A stretch of DNA of 23,779 nt from Clostridium sp. CAG:793. GTDB lineage: Bacteria > Bacillota > Clostridia > TANB77 > CAG-508. Both the position numbers and the translations under genes were made by a program. Below the pieces are notes generated by a model. The model was not told the DNA's origin. It made no database searches and saw nothing but the letters and a program-made list of their open reading frames with translations. Every line of letters begins with the position of its first letter. Position 1 is the stretch's first letter. The stretch covers positions 1 through 23,779 of the forward strand of contig HF993624.1 of the NCBI GenBank assembly GCA_000433915.1. The letters run 5' to 3'. Positions 1-7,198 of this stretch are shown here, in pieces.

Positions 1-29
1 TCTCATTGGGGTAACTATAAATATGATTT

Positions 30-80
30 AATATAAGCTTGTCAATAGAAATTATATTTTCTAAATAACAAGCTTATATT
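30..80. terminator. Two-tier hairpin beside the nth stop codon
   Basis: A perfect 13-bp stem (arms 30-42 and 68-80, AATATAAGCTTGT and its complement) encloses a second 6-bp stem (46-51 with 58-63, TAGAAA/TTTCTA) around a 6-base loop. On the plus strand it is followed by TTTTATTTATTTT, so it fits a terminator for a plus-strand gene lying before the window. It begins two bases beyond the nth stop codon and may also protect or end the nth transcript, although the minus strand lacks a clean U-run there. Confidence 0.6.
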
Positions 81-81
81 T

Positions 82-714
82 TTATTTATTTTGAAATGTC
101 GCACAATAATTTTTAATAGGGCATTGCGCACATTTAGGACTTTGTGAAGAACAAATTGCACGTCCATGCCAGATAAATAGATGATTTACATCTTTCCAAT
201 ATTCTTTAGGGATTATCGCACATAAATCCTTTTCAATTTTAGTTGGTTCAATTTCATTTGAAAAGCCAATTCTATTTGCTAAACGTTTTGCATGAGTATC
301 AACAGCAATTCCTTGTGGATCATTAAAAGCTTCAAGCATAATAACATTAGCACTTTTTCTACCAACACCAGGTATTGTAATAAGTTCATCCATTGTGTGA
401 GGAACAATACCATTAAAGTCATTTATAATTTTTTGTCCTGCTAGTTTAAGATTTCTAGCTTTATTTTTATAAAATCCGCAGGGGTGTATGATAGATTCAA
501 GTTCATTTATATCAGCATTAGCAAAGTCTTGAGGAGTGTCGAATCTTGCAAAAAGTGATGGAGTGGTTTTATTTACTCTATCATCTGTACACTGAGCAGA
601 CAAGCATACAGCTACTAGCATTTCAAAAGGTGTAGAAAAATCAAGACTACATTTTGCATCTGGATAATAATCTTTTAAATTCTTTATAATTTGTATAGCT
701 TTTTCAGTATTCAT
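82..714 (-). CDS. nth: Endonuclease III (DNA glycosylase/AP lyase)
   Basis: This 210-residue protein is a full-length endonuclease III, a bifunctional glycosylase and AP lyase that removes oxidised pyrimidines in base-excision repair. The helix-hairpin-helix region reads ITIPGVGRKSANVIM (112-126) and contains the catalytic lysine K120. The catalytic aspartate is D139 in VDTHAKRLANR. The C-terminal [4Fe-4S] ligands follow the family spacing C-X6-C-X2-C-X5-C (C188, C195, C198, C204). The start is set by an AAAGGA site a few bases upstream and by a near-consensus minus-strand promoter at 738-766. The gene is transcribed alone, divergently from ylxM. Nothing appears truncated. Confidence 0.97.
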   Translation of the reverse strand: MNTEKAIQIIKNLKDYYPDAKCSLDFSTPFEMLVAVCLSAQCTDDRVNKTTPSLFARFDTPQDFANADINELESIIHPCGFYKNKARNLKLAGQKIINDFNGIVPHTMDELITIPGVGRKSANVIMLEAFNDPQGIAVDTHAKRLANRIGFSNEIEPTKIEKDLCAIIPKEYWKDVNHLFIWHGRAICSSQSPKCAQCPIKNYCATFQNK

Positions 715-737
715 ATTTGATTCCTTTCATGACTAAA

Positions 738-766
738 ATTATACAATAATATTGGCTAAAGGTCAA
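738..766 (-). promoter_or_regulatory. Sigma-A promoter of nth
   Basis: Read on the minus strand, TTGACC (766-761) and TATAAT (743-738) are separated by 17 bp. The -10 is perfect and the -35 has five of six consensus bases. It lies 24 bp before the nth start codon. Confidence 0.8.
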
Positions 767-804
767 TAAATACGCATATTTTGCTATTTTATTGTCAAAA
801 ACAC

Positions 805-833
805 TTGACAAAAATGCAAAAAAGGTGTAAAGT
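805..833 (+). promoter_or_regulatory. Sigma-A promoter of the ylxM-rplS operon
   Basis: TTGACA (805-810) and TAAAGT (828-833) are separated by 17 bp. The -35 is perfect and is one arm of a small inverted repeat, TTGTCAA (792-798) and TTGACAA (805-811), shared with the divergent nth side. The spacer and -10 region are nearly identical to those in front of recJ (16991-17019). Confidence 0.75.
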
Positions 834-886
834 ATATATGCTTTACAGCAAATACACATAGTGTAAGAAAAGAATGGTGAGAAGAA

Positions 887-1234
887 ATGGAAAAACATAT
901 TGAAATAAGTATGCTTGTTGAAATATATGGCAAGCTTTTAACTGAAAAACAATATCAGGTAATATCAGATTATTACAATGAAGACTTATCACTTTCGGAA
1001 ATTGCTGAAAACAATAATATATCTAGACAGGGTGTACGTGACATTATAAAGAAAGGAGAAAGCAAACTCTTCGAATACGAGGAAAAACTGCAAATCATGA
1101 AAAAGACACAGGAAAACGAAAAGACAATTCAACTTATTTTAAGTCAGTTAAGCAAGATACAAGATAATTCATCAGATAAAAAAGTTGAAAAAATCTTAAA
1201 TGAAGTACAAAAAGAACTAAGCTGTATTGCATAA
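887..1234 (+). CDS. ylxM: YlxM/p13-type helix-turn-helix protein
   Basis: This 115-residue protein matches the YlxM family, a small sigma-70 region-4-like helix-turn-helix protein encoded immediately before ffh in Firmicutes and thought to belong to the signal-recognition-particle system. The N-terminal half carries the recognisable run LTEKQYQVISDYYNEDLSLS (about 18-37), followed by the helix-turn-helix ISRQGVRDIIKKGESKL (about 45-61). The C-terminal part is charged and predicted helical. The start follows a GGTGAGAAG-type ribosome site and the promoter at 805-833. It is the first gene of the operon. The family assignment rests on sequence and position and the function is inferred. Confidence 0.93.
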   Translation: MEKHIEISMLVEIYGKLLTEKQYQVISDYYNEDLSLSEIAENNNISRQGVRDIIKKGESKLFEYEEKLQIMKKTQENEKTIQLILSQLSKIQDNSSDKKVEKILNEVQKELSCIA

Positions 1235-1285
1235 ATATATAGCAAATAAAAAACAAAACAACTTTTAGTTGTGAAGGAGGATAAG

Positions 1286-2668
1286 ATGGCTTTTGAAGGA
1301 TTATCAGAGAAGCTTCAAGCGTTTACAAGAAAATTGAAAGGAAAGGCAAGAATTACAGAATCTGATCTTAATGAAATGTTAAGGGAAGTTAAGCTTGCTT
1401 TACTAGAAGCTGATGTAAATTACAAAGTAGTTAAGGAATTTATAAATAATATCCATGATAAAGCATTAGGAAGTGATGTATTAAAATCACTAACACCAGG
1501 ACAACAAGTTGTTAAAATTGTTAAAGATGAATTAGTAGAATTATTAGGAGGAACAGATAGTAAAATAACTTTTACGCCTAATCCACCAACAGTAATAATG
1601 CTAGTAGGACTTCAAGGTTCAGGTAAAACAACCACAGCAGGAAAATTAGCAAATCTACTAAGAAAACAGGGAAAGAATCCATTATTAGTTGCATGTGATG
1701 TGTATAGACCAGCAGCAATTAAGCAATTACAAGTGGTTGGTGCTCAATTAAATATACCAGTTTATGCAAACGAAAATGAAAAAGATGTTGTAAAAATTGC
1801 AAGGCAGGCTAAGGAAATAGCAATAAGCAAATTAAATGATGTTGTAATTCTTGATACAGCAGGAAGACTTCAAATTGATGAAACTCTAATGCAAGAATTA
1901 AAAAATGTAAAACAGAGTGTAAAACCACATGAAATTTTACTTGTAGTTGATGCAATGACAGGACAGGAAGCTGTAAATATAGCTAGTAAATTCAATGAAG
2001 ACTTAGGAATTGATGGAGTTATTCTAACAAAATTAGATGGTGATGCACGTGGTGGTGCAGCAATATCTGTTAAGAAAGTAACTGGTAAACCAATAAAATT
2101 TGTAGGTACTGGTGAAAAGCTTAATGAGATAGAAGAATTTCATCCAGATAGAATGGCTTCAAGAATTTTAGGAATGGGCGATGTCTTATCAATTATAGAG
2201 CAGGCTGAAGCAACATTTGATGCAGAAGAAGCAGCTAAGCTAGAAAAAACACTTAGAAAAAATAAAGAATTTGACTTAAATGACTATCTAGCACAACTTA
2301 GACAGGTTAAGAAAATGGGATCATTATCATCTTTATTAAAAATGATACCAGGAATGGGACAATATAGTGCAAAGGTTGATGATAAAGAATTTACTAGAAT
2401 TGAAGCAATTATTTGTTCTATGACAAATGAAGAAAGAGAAAATCCTAAAGTACTTAATGCATCAAGAAGAATTAGAATTGCAAATGGAAGTGGAACACAA
2501 GTACAAGACATTAATAAATTTATCAAGTCATTTGAATTAACACAATCAATGATGAAAAAAGTAAAGAGTGGAAATCTTGATCCACGAATGAAGAAAATGA
2601 TGAAAAAGATGAATTTAGATAAAATGTCAGAAGAGGAAATACAAGCTTTAGAAGATAAATTAAAATAA
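1286..2668 (+). CDS. ffh: Signal recognition particle protein Ffh
   Basis: Ffh is the SRP54-type GTPase that binds SRP RNA and signal sequences of nascent membrane proteins and docks with FtsY. This 460-residue copy has the N domain (1-90), the G domain with P-loop GLQGSGKTT (108-116), DTAGR (190-194) and TKLDGDARGG (248-257), and the methionine-rich M domain from about 300. The SRP-RNA-binding signature RRIRIANGSGTQVQDIN lies near 394-410. ATG 1286 is chosen because AAGGAGG (1274-1280) lies five bases upstream and the product then begins MAFEGLSEKL like other Ffh proteins. The in-frame GTG at 1271 lies ahead of this ribosome site and is rejected. It follows ylxM by 51 bp. Confidence 0.98.
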   Translation: MAFEGLSEKLQAFTRKLKGKARITESDLNEMLREVKLALLEADVNYKVVKEFINNIHDKALGSDVLKSLTPGQQVVKIVKDELVELLGGTDSKITFTPNPPTVIMLVGLQGSGKTTTAGKLANLLRKQGKNPLLVACDVYRPAAIKQLQVVGAQLNIPVYANENEKDVVKIARQAKEIAISKLNDVVILDTAGRLQIDETLMQELKNVKQSVKPHEILLVVDAMTGQEAVNIASKFNEDLGIDGVILTKLDGDARGGAAISVKKVTGKPIKFVGTGEKLNEIEEFHPDRMASRILGMGDVLSIIEQAEATFDAEEAAKLEKTLRKNKEFDLNDYLAQLRQVKKMGSLSSLLKMIPGMGQYSAKVDDKEFTRIEAIICSMTNEERENPKVLNASRRIRIANGSGTQVQDINKFIKSFELTQSMMKKVKSGNLDPRMKKMMKKMNLDKMSEEEIQALEDKLK

Positions 2669-2730
2669 ATTAGTTATTAAGTTATTAAATTTAATATAAA
2701 TATTTTATTCAGTTTTGGGAGGTGAAAATT

Positions 2731-2964
2731 ATGGTAAAAATAAGATTACAAAGAGTAGGAGCAAAAAAAGCACCTTTTTATCACATTGTAGTAGCTGATT
2801 CAAGAGTTGCAAGAAATGGAAAGATTATTGAAAAAATCGGAACATATGATCCAATGACAGAACCAGCAACAGTTGTTTTAGATAAAGAAAAAGTTGCTGC
2901 TTGGATGAAGAATGGAGCTCAACCAACTGATACAGTAAAAGCTTTAATAAACAAAGCTAACTAA
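2731..2964 (+). CDS. rpsP: 30S ribosomal protein S16
   Basis: This is ribosomal protein S16, a small-subunit component needed for 30S assembly. At 77 residues it is of usual length, with the N-terminal signature MVKIRLQRVGAKKAPFYHIV followed by VADSRVARNGKIIEKIGTYDP. ATG 2731 is used because GGGAGG (2717-2722) is eight bases upstream. The in-frame GTG at 2722 overlaps that ribosome site. It follows ffh by 62 bp in the same operon, and no terminator separates the two. Confidence 0.98.
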   Translation: MVKIRLQRVGAKKAPFYHIVVADSRVARNGKIIEKIGTYDPMTEPATVVLDKEKVAAWMKNGAQPTDTVKALINKAN

Positions 2965-2987
2965 TTGTATTTAGAGGAGGAGTTATC

Positions 2988-3221
2988 ATGGAAGAAATCC
3001 TAAAAGTAATTATAAGTAACCTAGTTGACAATAAAGAAGCTGTTTCAATTGAAAAAAACGAAGTTGATGGTAGAGAAATCTACAAAGTCAAAGTTGCTCA
3101 AGATGAAATGGGAAAAATAATTGGAAGACAAGGTAAGATTGCACAATCGATTAGAACTATAATGAAATCATTAGGTTCAAAAATGCACAAGAGAGTAGAA
3201 GTAGAATTTGTTGATGACTAA
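2988..3221 (+). CDS. khpA: KH-domain RNA-binding protein KhpA
   Basis: This 77-residue single KH-domain protein corresponds to KhpA (YlqC), which binds RNA and in some Firmicutes pairs with KhpB/Jag to influence cell division and small-RNA biology. The GXXG loop is visible as IIGRQGK (G46-R-Q-G49), followed by the helix IAQSIRTIMKSLG. The start is preceded by GAGGAGG. It lies 23 bp after rpsP and before rimM, its usual place in Firmicutes. The family is clear. The role in this organism is inferred. Confidence 0.95.
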   Translation: MEEILKVIISNLVDNKEAVSIEKNEVDGREIYKVKVAQDEMGKIIGRQGKIAQSIRTIMKSLGSKMHKRVEVEFVDD

Positions 3222-3282
3222 TATTTATTGCAAAGTAAAACGGAAGAATATCTATAATTAAAATATCGTTTCGGAGGAAAAT

Positions 3283-3753
3283 ATGGAATCTAGAATGGAA
3301 CTTGGAAAGATTGTTAATACAGTTGGACTAAAGGGAGAAATAAGAGTATGGCCATATATTGATTACTTTGATAAAGTTAAGAAGGTTTATATCAATGGCA
3401 AAGAGCATGAAATTGAAAGAACTAGAAATCATAAAAATGTAGTAATAATAAAATTAAAAGATATTAATACTATAGATGAAGCTGAAAGCTTAAAAGATAT
3501 GATGATAGAGATGGAAAGAAAAGATGCTCCAAGTTTACCAGAAGGTACTTATTATATAAATGATTTAATTGGATTTGAAGTATATTCTGATGATGGAAAA
3601 TTTTTAGGAACATTGGATGATATATTCAATACTGGAGCAAATGATATTTATCAAGTTGGAGATATACTTTTGCCAGCAATAAAGGATGTAATAAAGCAAA
3701 TTGATACTGATAACCAAAAAATTATAATACATTTAATAGATGGACTAATATAA
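3283..3753 (+). CDS. rimM: 16S rRNA processing protein RimM
   Basis: RimM binds S19 and the 30S head and assists late maturation of 16S rRNA. The 156-residue protein has the N-terminal beta-barrel signature LGKIVNTVGLKGEIRVWP (about 7-24) and a C-terminal PRC-like barrel that includes YINDLIGFEVYSDDGKFLG and the DILLPAIKDVI segment. ATG 3283 has GGAGG (3273-3277) five bases upstream. A second in-frame ATG 12 bases later is less well placed. A TTGCAA/TATAAT pair with a 19-bp spacer (3228-3258) lies upstream but is too widely spaced to be called a promoter with confidence. trmD follows after 14 bp. Confidence 0.96.
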   Translation: MESRMELGKIVNTVGLKGEIRVWPYIDYFDKVKKVYINGKEHEIERTRNHKNVVIIKLKDINTIDEAESLKDMMIEMERKDAPSLPEGTYYINDLIGFEVYSDDGKFLGTLDDIFNTGANDIYQVGDILLPAIKDVIKQIDTDNQKIIIHLIDGLI

Positions 3754-3767
3754 TGAAAGGAAATTAA

Positions 3768-4481
3768 ATGAAATTCGATGTGCTTACGCTTTTTCCAGAG
3801 ATGTTTGAACCAATGAAACATAGCATAATAGAAAGAGCTAGTGAAAAAGATTTAATAGATATAAATTTAATAAATATTAGAGACTTTTCAAAAGATAAAC
3901 ACAAACATGTTGATGATACACCTTATGGTGGGGGAGCAGGGATGCTTATGAGACCTGATGTTGTATATGATGCATATAGTTCTGTTTCAGAAGAAAATGC
4001 TAAAGTCATATATATGTCTCCTAAGGGAAAAGTGCTTAATCAAAACATGGTAAAAGAATTATCAAAAGAATCGCATTTGATTATATTATGTGGACATTAT
4101 GAGGGAATAGACCAAAGAGTTTTAGATGAAATTGTTGATGAAGAAATTTCAATTGGAGACTATGTATTAACAGGAGGAGAGCTACCAGCAATGGTACTTA
4201 TAGATTCAGTTAGTAGATATGTTGATGGAGTTTTAAGTAATAGCTCAACAGTTGAAGAATCTTTTTCAGGAGAAGATAAATTACTAGAATATCCTGAATA
4301 TACAAGACCATCTGAATTTCATGGAATGAAAGTTCCAGAAGTTCTTACGTCAGGTAATCATCAAGAGATTGCAAGATGGAGAAGAGAACAATCATTAATA
4401 ACCACATATAAAAAAAGGCCAGAACTATTAAATGAAGTTCAAAAGCAAGAAGCTATAAATAGCATGAACAAAAATGATTAA
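3768..4481 (+). CDS. trmD: tRNA (guanine-N1)-methyltransferase TrmD
   Basis: TrmD methylates G37 of tRNAs using S-adenosylmethionine, which prevents +1 frameshifting. The 237-residue protein shows the SPOUT trefoil-knot motifs: GHYEGIDQR (109-117), GDYVLTGGE (130-138), LEYPEYTRP (173-181) and LTSGNHQEIARWR (193-205). The N-terminal MKFDVLTLFPEMF and the run TPYGGGAGML (51-60) are also typical. It has an AAAGGA ribosome site and lies 14 bp after rimM. The length is normal and all core motifs are intact. Confidence 0.98.
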   Translation: MKFDVLTLFPEMFEPMKHSIIERASEKDLIDINLINIRDFSKDKHKHVDDTPYGGGAGMLMRPDVVYDAYSSVSEENAKVIYMSPKGKVLNQNMVKELSKESHLIILCGHYEGIDQRVLDEIVDEEISIGDYVLTGGELPAMVLIDSVSRYVDGVLSNSSTVEESFSGEDKLLEYPEYTRPSEFHGMKVPEVLTSGNHQEIARWRREQSLITTYKKRPELLNEVQKQEAINSMNKND

Positions 4482-4523
4482 GAAAGTCTAAATGATAAAA
4501 AATTAAAGAAAGGAGTAGAAATC

Positions 4524-4967
4524 ATGGACGTTATAAAATCAATAGAACATGAACAATTAAAAAATAAGGTTCCTGATATTAGAATTGGTGATACTGTAAG
4601 AGTTCATCAAAGAATTAAAGAAGGAAATAGACAAAGAATCCAAGTATTCGAAGGAATCGTTATTAAGAAACAAAATGGTGGATTAAATGAAACATTCACA
4701 GTAAGAAGAGTTGCTTATGGAGTAGGAGTTGAAAAAACATTCTTATTACATTCTCCATTAGTAGAAAAAGTAGAGGTAGTTAGAGTTGGTAAGGCTAGAC
4801 GTGCTAAGTTATACTATCTAAGAGATAGAGTAGGAAAGGCTGCTAAGACAAAGGAAGATATCGGAGCTAACTTAAAGAGAAACGATATAGTTGTTAAGGA
4901 AGAAGTTCCTGTAGAAGCACCAGTTGCTGAAGAAGTAAAAGCTGAAGAAACACCTAAAGCTGAATAA
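4524..4967 (+). CDS. rplS: 50S ribosomal protein L19 with acidic C-terminal tail
   Basis: L19 lies at the 30S-50S interface. The conserved core covers about residues 1-111 and includes IGDTVRVHQRIKEGNRQR (21-38), VFEGIVIKK and RVGKARRAKLYYLRDRVGKA (87-106). The protein is 147 residues, roughly 30 longer than classical L19. The extra part is a low-complexity tail rich in Glu, Ala, Val and Pro (about 120-147). Such tails occur on L19 in some Clostridia, but I know of no assigned function. An AAAGGAG site precedes ATG 4524. It is the last gene of the operon and is followed at once by a terminator. Confidence 0.97.
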   Translation: MDVIKSIEHEQLKNKVPDIRIGDTVRVHQRIKEGNRQRIQVFEGIVIKKQNGGLNETFTVRRVAYGVGVEKTFLLHSPLVEKVEVVRVGKARRAKLYYLRDRVGKAAKTKEDIGANLKRNDIVVKEEVPVEAPVAEEVKAEETPKAE

Positions 4968-4976
4968 TAAAATAAA

Positions 4977-5012
4977 AGAGGTTTAAGATTATATTCTTAA
5001 ATCTCTTTTTTT
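4977..5012 (+). terminator. Terminator of the ylxM-rplS operon
   Basis: A 12-bp stem (AGAGGTTTAAGA, 4977-4988, with 4995-5006, including one G-U pair) and a 6-base loop are followed by seven T (5006-5012). It begins 10 bases after the rplS stop codon. Confidence 0.92.
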
Positions 5013-5023
5013 CTACTAAAAAT

Positions 5024-5061
5024 AAAAAATGCTGAAGTTATATTAACTCCAACATTTTTTT
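5024..5061 (-). terminator. Terminator of the VWA-protein gene (bidirectional)
   Basis: Arms 5024-5040 and 5044-5060 pair with two mismatches around a 3-base loop. The stem starts with six A and ends with seven T, so it can act on both strands. It lies directly after the minus-strand stop codon at 5065 and backs up the rplS terminator from the other side. Confidence 0.8.
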
Positions 5062-5064
5062 GTT

Positions 5065-6495
5065 TTATGATCTCTTATATGCTACAAAGCTTATTGCACC
5101 GATTATAATTGATAATGTAATTAATGATCCTGAAATAATTGCTGTATTTGAACCTGTTTTAGGCATTTCTTTATCTGGAATGATTGTATTATCAACTGGT
5201 TGTTTTTCAACTTCTAATTTTACTACTGGACATTTATTATTTTGTTTTTGATCACCAGGAACTTGATTTTCCTTATAATCAATAGTTACATTTTTGTTTG
5301 TTGGTAAATTAACATCTAATATTTCACTTGAGAATGTGTCTTTTAAAGATAATCTGTAAGAGAAATTAGCTGTTTCACCAGGAGCTAAATTTGATATAGT
5401 CCATGTAATAGAATTATCTGTTTTGTCAACTTCAGCAGAAACTGTACCAATTTCGGGTTGTGTTAAATATGAAAAATCGAAATTGTCAATTATGTTTTGT
5501 GGGAAATAGTCTTTTATAACTATATCTGTTAAAACATATTCATTTACAGGAACTAATTCAGAATAAATTTTATTAGTTACTGTATCTAATACATCTGAAT
5601 CATTAACATAGTAAACTGAACCAGATGTAGGAGATAGAGGAGTACCGAAAACATATTGAGCTACGTCTTTGTATGTTTTGAAAGTTGCATCTTCTGGTCT
5701 ACCTGTTATTTTTATTTCTTCATCTTGAATATCAATAAGCATTGAAATTACATTTATACCACTTTCTTTTAAAGAAGTTAAAGTTGCTTTAGTTGGATCA
5801 GCAGAAGCTTCAGTGTATAAGTCAACCTTTACTCCTTCAGCAGTATTAGGAACTGCATCTGTTAATACAACTATATATTTATTTGCATCTGAATCAGTAG
5901 ATGTCTCTAATAATTTATTAGCTGTTTTTAATCCAATATCAATATTTGTTCTTGATCCCATTACATCAGAAGAAATTGTGTTTAAAGCAGAAATAATATC
6001 AGATTTTTGATTTGTTAGGGCAGGTGTGATAGCTTTAGCATCATCTTCAGTACCTTCTTTACTAACATCAGTACTTGTTGCAAATTCTACAACACCGATT
6101 TTAATATCAGAATTACTTGATAATAGTTTGTCAACTAATTGTGAAGCAGAATCAAGTACTAATTGTTTTCTAGTAGTTGTTTTATCACCAATAGTAACTT
6201 GTCTTGTTGACATACTGTTTGATGAGTCAATAAGAAGTACGACTTCTCCAGCTTTATTAAGTAGTGCTTCTTGATTATTTTTAACTGTAAGACCTATATC
6301 AATAGTCTTATCGTTTGTTTCACATTTAATTAATTTTTTCTCAAATTCGCCATATTTACCAAAAGTGATATTACATACATTATTTTCAACTAAAGTCATA
6401 GTTGCGTCAGCTTTGGCTGTTTCGGCTGCAAAAACAGATGTAGATAATAAAACTAACATAAATATAGTTAAAATTAAACTAAGATATTTTTTCAT
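5065..6495 (-). CDS. Secreted von Willebrand factor A protein with MPKTG wall anchor
   Basis: This 476-residue protein is predicted to be exported and attached to the cell wall. Residues 1-24 form a signal peptide (KK, a hydrophobic run, VFA-A). A von Willebrand factor A domain follows (about 84-315), with the metal-ion-dependent adhesion site made by DSSNS (D90, S92, S94), the threonine of GSRTN (T184) and the aspartate of LTDAVPN (D213). Residues 320-410 look like a beta-sandwich of the isopeptide or DUF11 kind (ITWTISNLAPGETANFSYRL). The C-terminus has MPKTG (444-448), a membrane helix (about 452-472) and the short basic end YKRS, the layout of a sortase substrate with M in place of L. Cysteines are C41, C58 and C422. 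It has its own promoter at 6549-6577. The role, possibly adhesion, is inferred, and no sortase is encoded nearby. Confidence 0.9.
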   Translation of the reverse strand: MKKYLSLILTIFMLVLLSTSVFAAETAKADATMTLVENNVCNITFGKYGEFEKKLIKCETNDKTIDIGLTVKNNQEALLNKAGEVVLLIDSSNSMSTRQVTIGDKTTTRKQLVLDSASQLVDKLLSSNSDIKIGVVEFATSTDVSKEGTEDDAKAITPALTNQKSDIISALNTISSDVMGSRTNIDIGLKTANKLLETSTDSDANKYIVVLTDAVPNTAEGVKVDLYTEASADPTKATLTSLKESGINVISMLIDIQDEEIKITGRPEDATFKTYKDVAQYVFGTPLSPTSGSVYYVNDSDVLDTVTNKIYSELVPVNEYVLTDIVIKDYFPQNIIDNFDFSYLTQPEIGTVSAEVDKTDNSITWTISNLAPGETANFSYRLSLKDTFSSEILDVNLPTNKNVTIDYKENQVPGDQKQNNKCPVVKLEVEKQPVDNTIIPDKEMPKTGSNTAIISGSLITLSIIIGAISFVAYKRS

Positions 6496-6548
6496 TATTA
6501 ATACATTCCTTTCTATTTAAAATAGTATATCACATAAATATATAAATT

Positions 6549-6577
6549 ATTATAGCATAGTGAAAATCCAAATTCAA
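6549..6577 (-). promoter_or_regulatory. Promoter of the VWA-protein gene
   Basis: On the minus strand, TTGAAT (6577-6572) and TATAAT (6554-6549) are 17 bp apart. The -10 is perfect and is preceded by TGC, forming an extended -10. It lies in the gap between the dCMP deaminase and VWA genes, so the latter can be transcribed independently. Confidence 0.82.
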
Positions 6578-6588
6578 CAAAATATCAA

Positions 6589-7080
6589 TTAATATGTTAA
6601 CTTTCCTTCAAGTAAATCATCATTATTAATCCAGTCTTTAACTTTGAAACAATTGAAACTGTTTTTATCAATTCGAACAATGACTTCTGAAATTCCAGAA
6701 TTGATTATTAATTTTCTACACATCTGACATGGAGAAGCACCTTCTTCATATTGATTGGAGTCAGTCCTAACACCTACTATGTAAAGAGTTGAATTAATCA
6801 TATCTTTTCTTTCAGCACTTAGCATTGCGTTTTGCTCAGCATGAACACTCCTACATGCATCATATCCACCGTGATGAATTTCGGGGAAAAGTTTCTTTTT
6901 AGTGCAAAATCCTAAATCAGTACAATTCTTTCTGCCTCGTGGCGCACCAGAATATCCGGTTGCAATTATTTCATCATTTTTAACAATAATAGCTCCATAC
7001 TTCTTTCTAAGGCAGGTGCTACGTTCAGAAACGGTTTCAGCAATATCTAGATAATAATTTATTTTATCAACTCTATCCAT
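6589..7080 (-). CDS. comEB: dCMP deaminase family protein (ComEB-like)
   Basis: This 163-residue zinc enzyme belongs to the cytidine and deoxycytidylate deaminase superfamily and is expected to convert dCMP to dUMP for thymidylate synthesis. The catalytic motif is HAE (H80, E82) in RSVHAEQNAM, and the two cysteine zinc ligands are in SPCQMCRKL (C118, C121). The substrate-binding segment ATGYSGAPRG (40-49) is conserved. C53, C59 and C76 could form a second metal site as in phage T4 dCMP deaminase, which is inferred. An AAAGGA site precedes the start. The comEB name follows the Bacillus homologue and does not imply a competence role here, since no other com gene is present. Confidence 0.93.
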   Translation of the reverse strand: MDRVDKINYYLDIAETVSERSTCLRKKYGAIIVKNDEIIATGYSGAPRGRKNCTDLGFCTKKKLFPEIHHGGYDACRSVHAEQNAMLSAERKDMINSTLYIVGVRTDSNQYEEGASPCQMCRKLIINSGISEVIVRIDKNSFNCFKVKDWINNDDLLEGKLTY

Positions 7081-7092
7081 ACAAATAAATCC

Positions 7093-7147
7093 TTTCGTAT
7101 ATGATAAAATATTTATAACATAAAAATAAAAAAATGTATATACGAAA
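7093..7147. promoter_or_regulatory. Inverted repeat between comEB and folD
   Basis: TTTCGTATAT (7093-7102) and its exact complement ATATACGAAA (7138-7147) flank the short divergent control region. The left arm overlaps the minus-strand ribosome site of comEB. They could be two half-operators for one regulator or a stem in a comEB leader. The protein involved is unknown. Confidence 0.45.
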
Positions 7148-7156
7148 ACACAAAAC

Positions 7157-7167
7157 TATGATAAAAT
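7157..7167 (+). promoter_or_regulatory. Extended -10 promoter of folD
   Basis: TATGATAAAAT contains TG-N-TAAAAT, an extended -10 element; the -35 position (7139-7144, TATACG) is poor. An identical 11-base copy lies upstream at 7100-7110, suggesting tandem promoters. The folD start codon is 32 bases downstream. Confidence 0.55.
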
Positions 7168-7198
7168 GAGACAAAATGTTGTAAAGAGAGGTCTAATA

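Noticed and set aside
704..898. 64-residue open frame on the minus strand between nth and ylxM
   Set aside because: It covers the two divergent promoters, has no ribosome site and a composition typical of translated AT-rich intergenic DNA.
1258..1272. Small hairpin ACAACT-TTT-AGTTGT before ffh
   Set aside because: Only six base pairs, no U-run, and directly before the ffh ribosome site; not a credible terminator.
3228..3258. TTGCAA/TATAAT pair before rimM as an internal promoter
   Set aside because: The 19-bp spacer is too long for a confident call, although the -10 is perfect.
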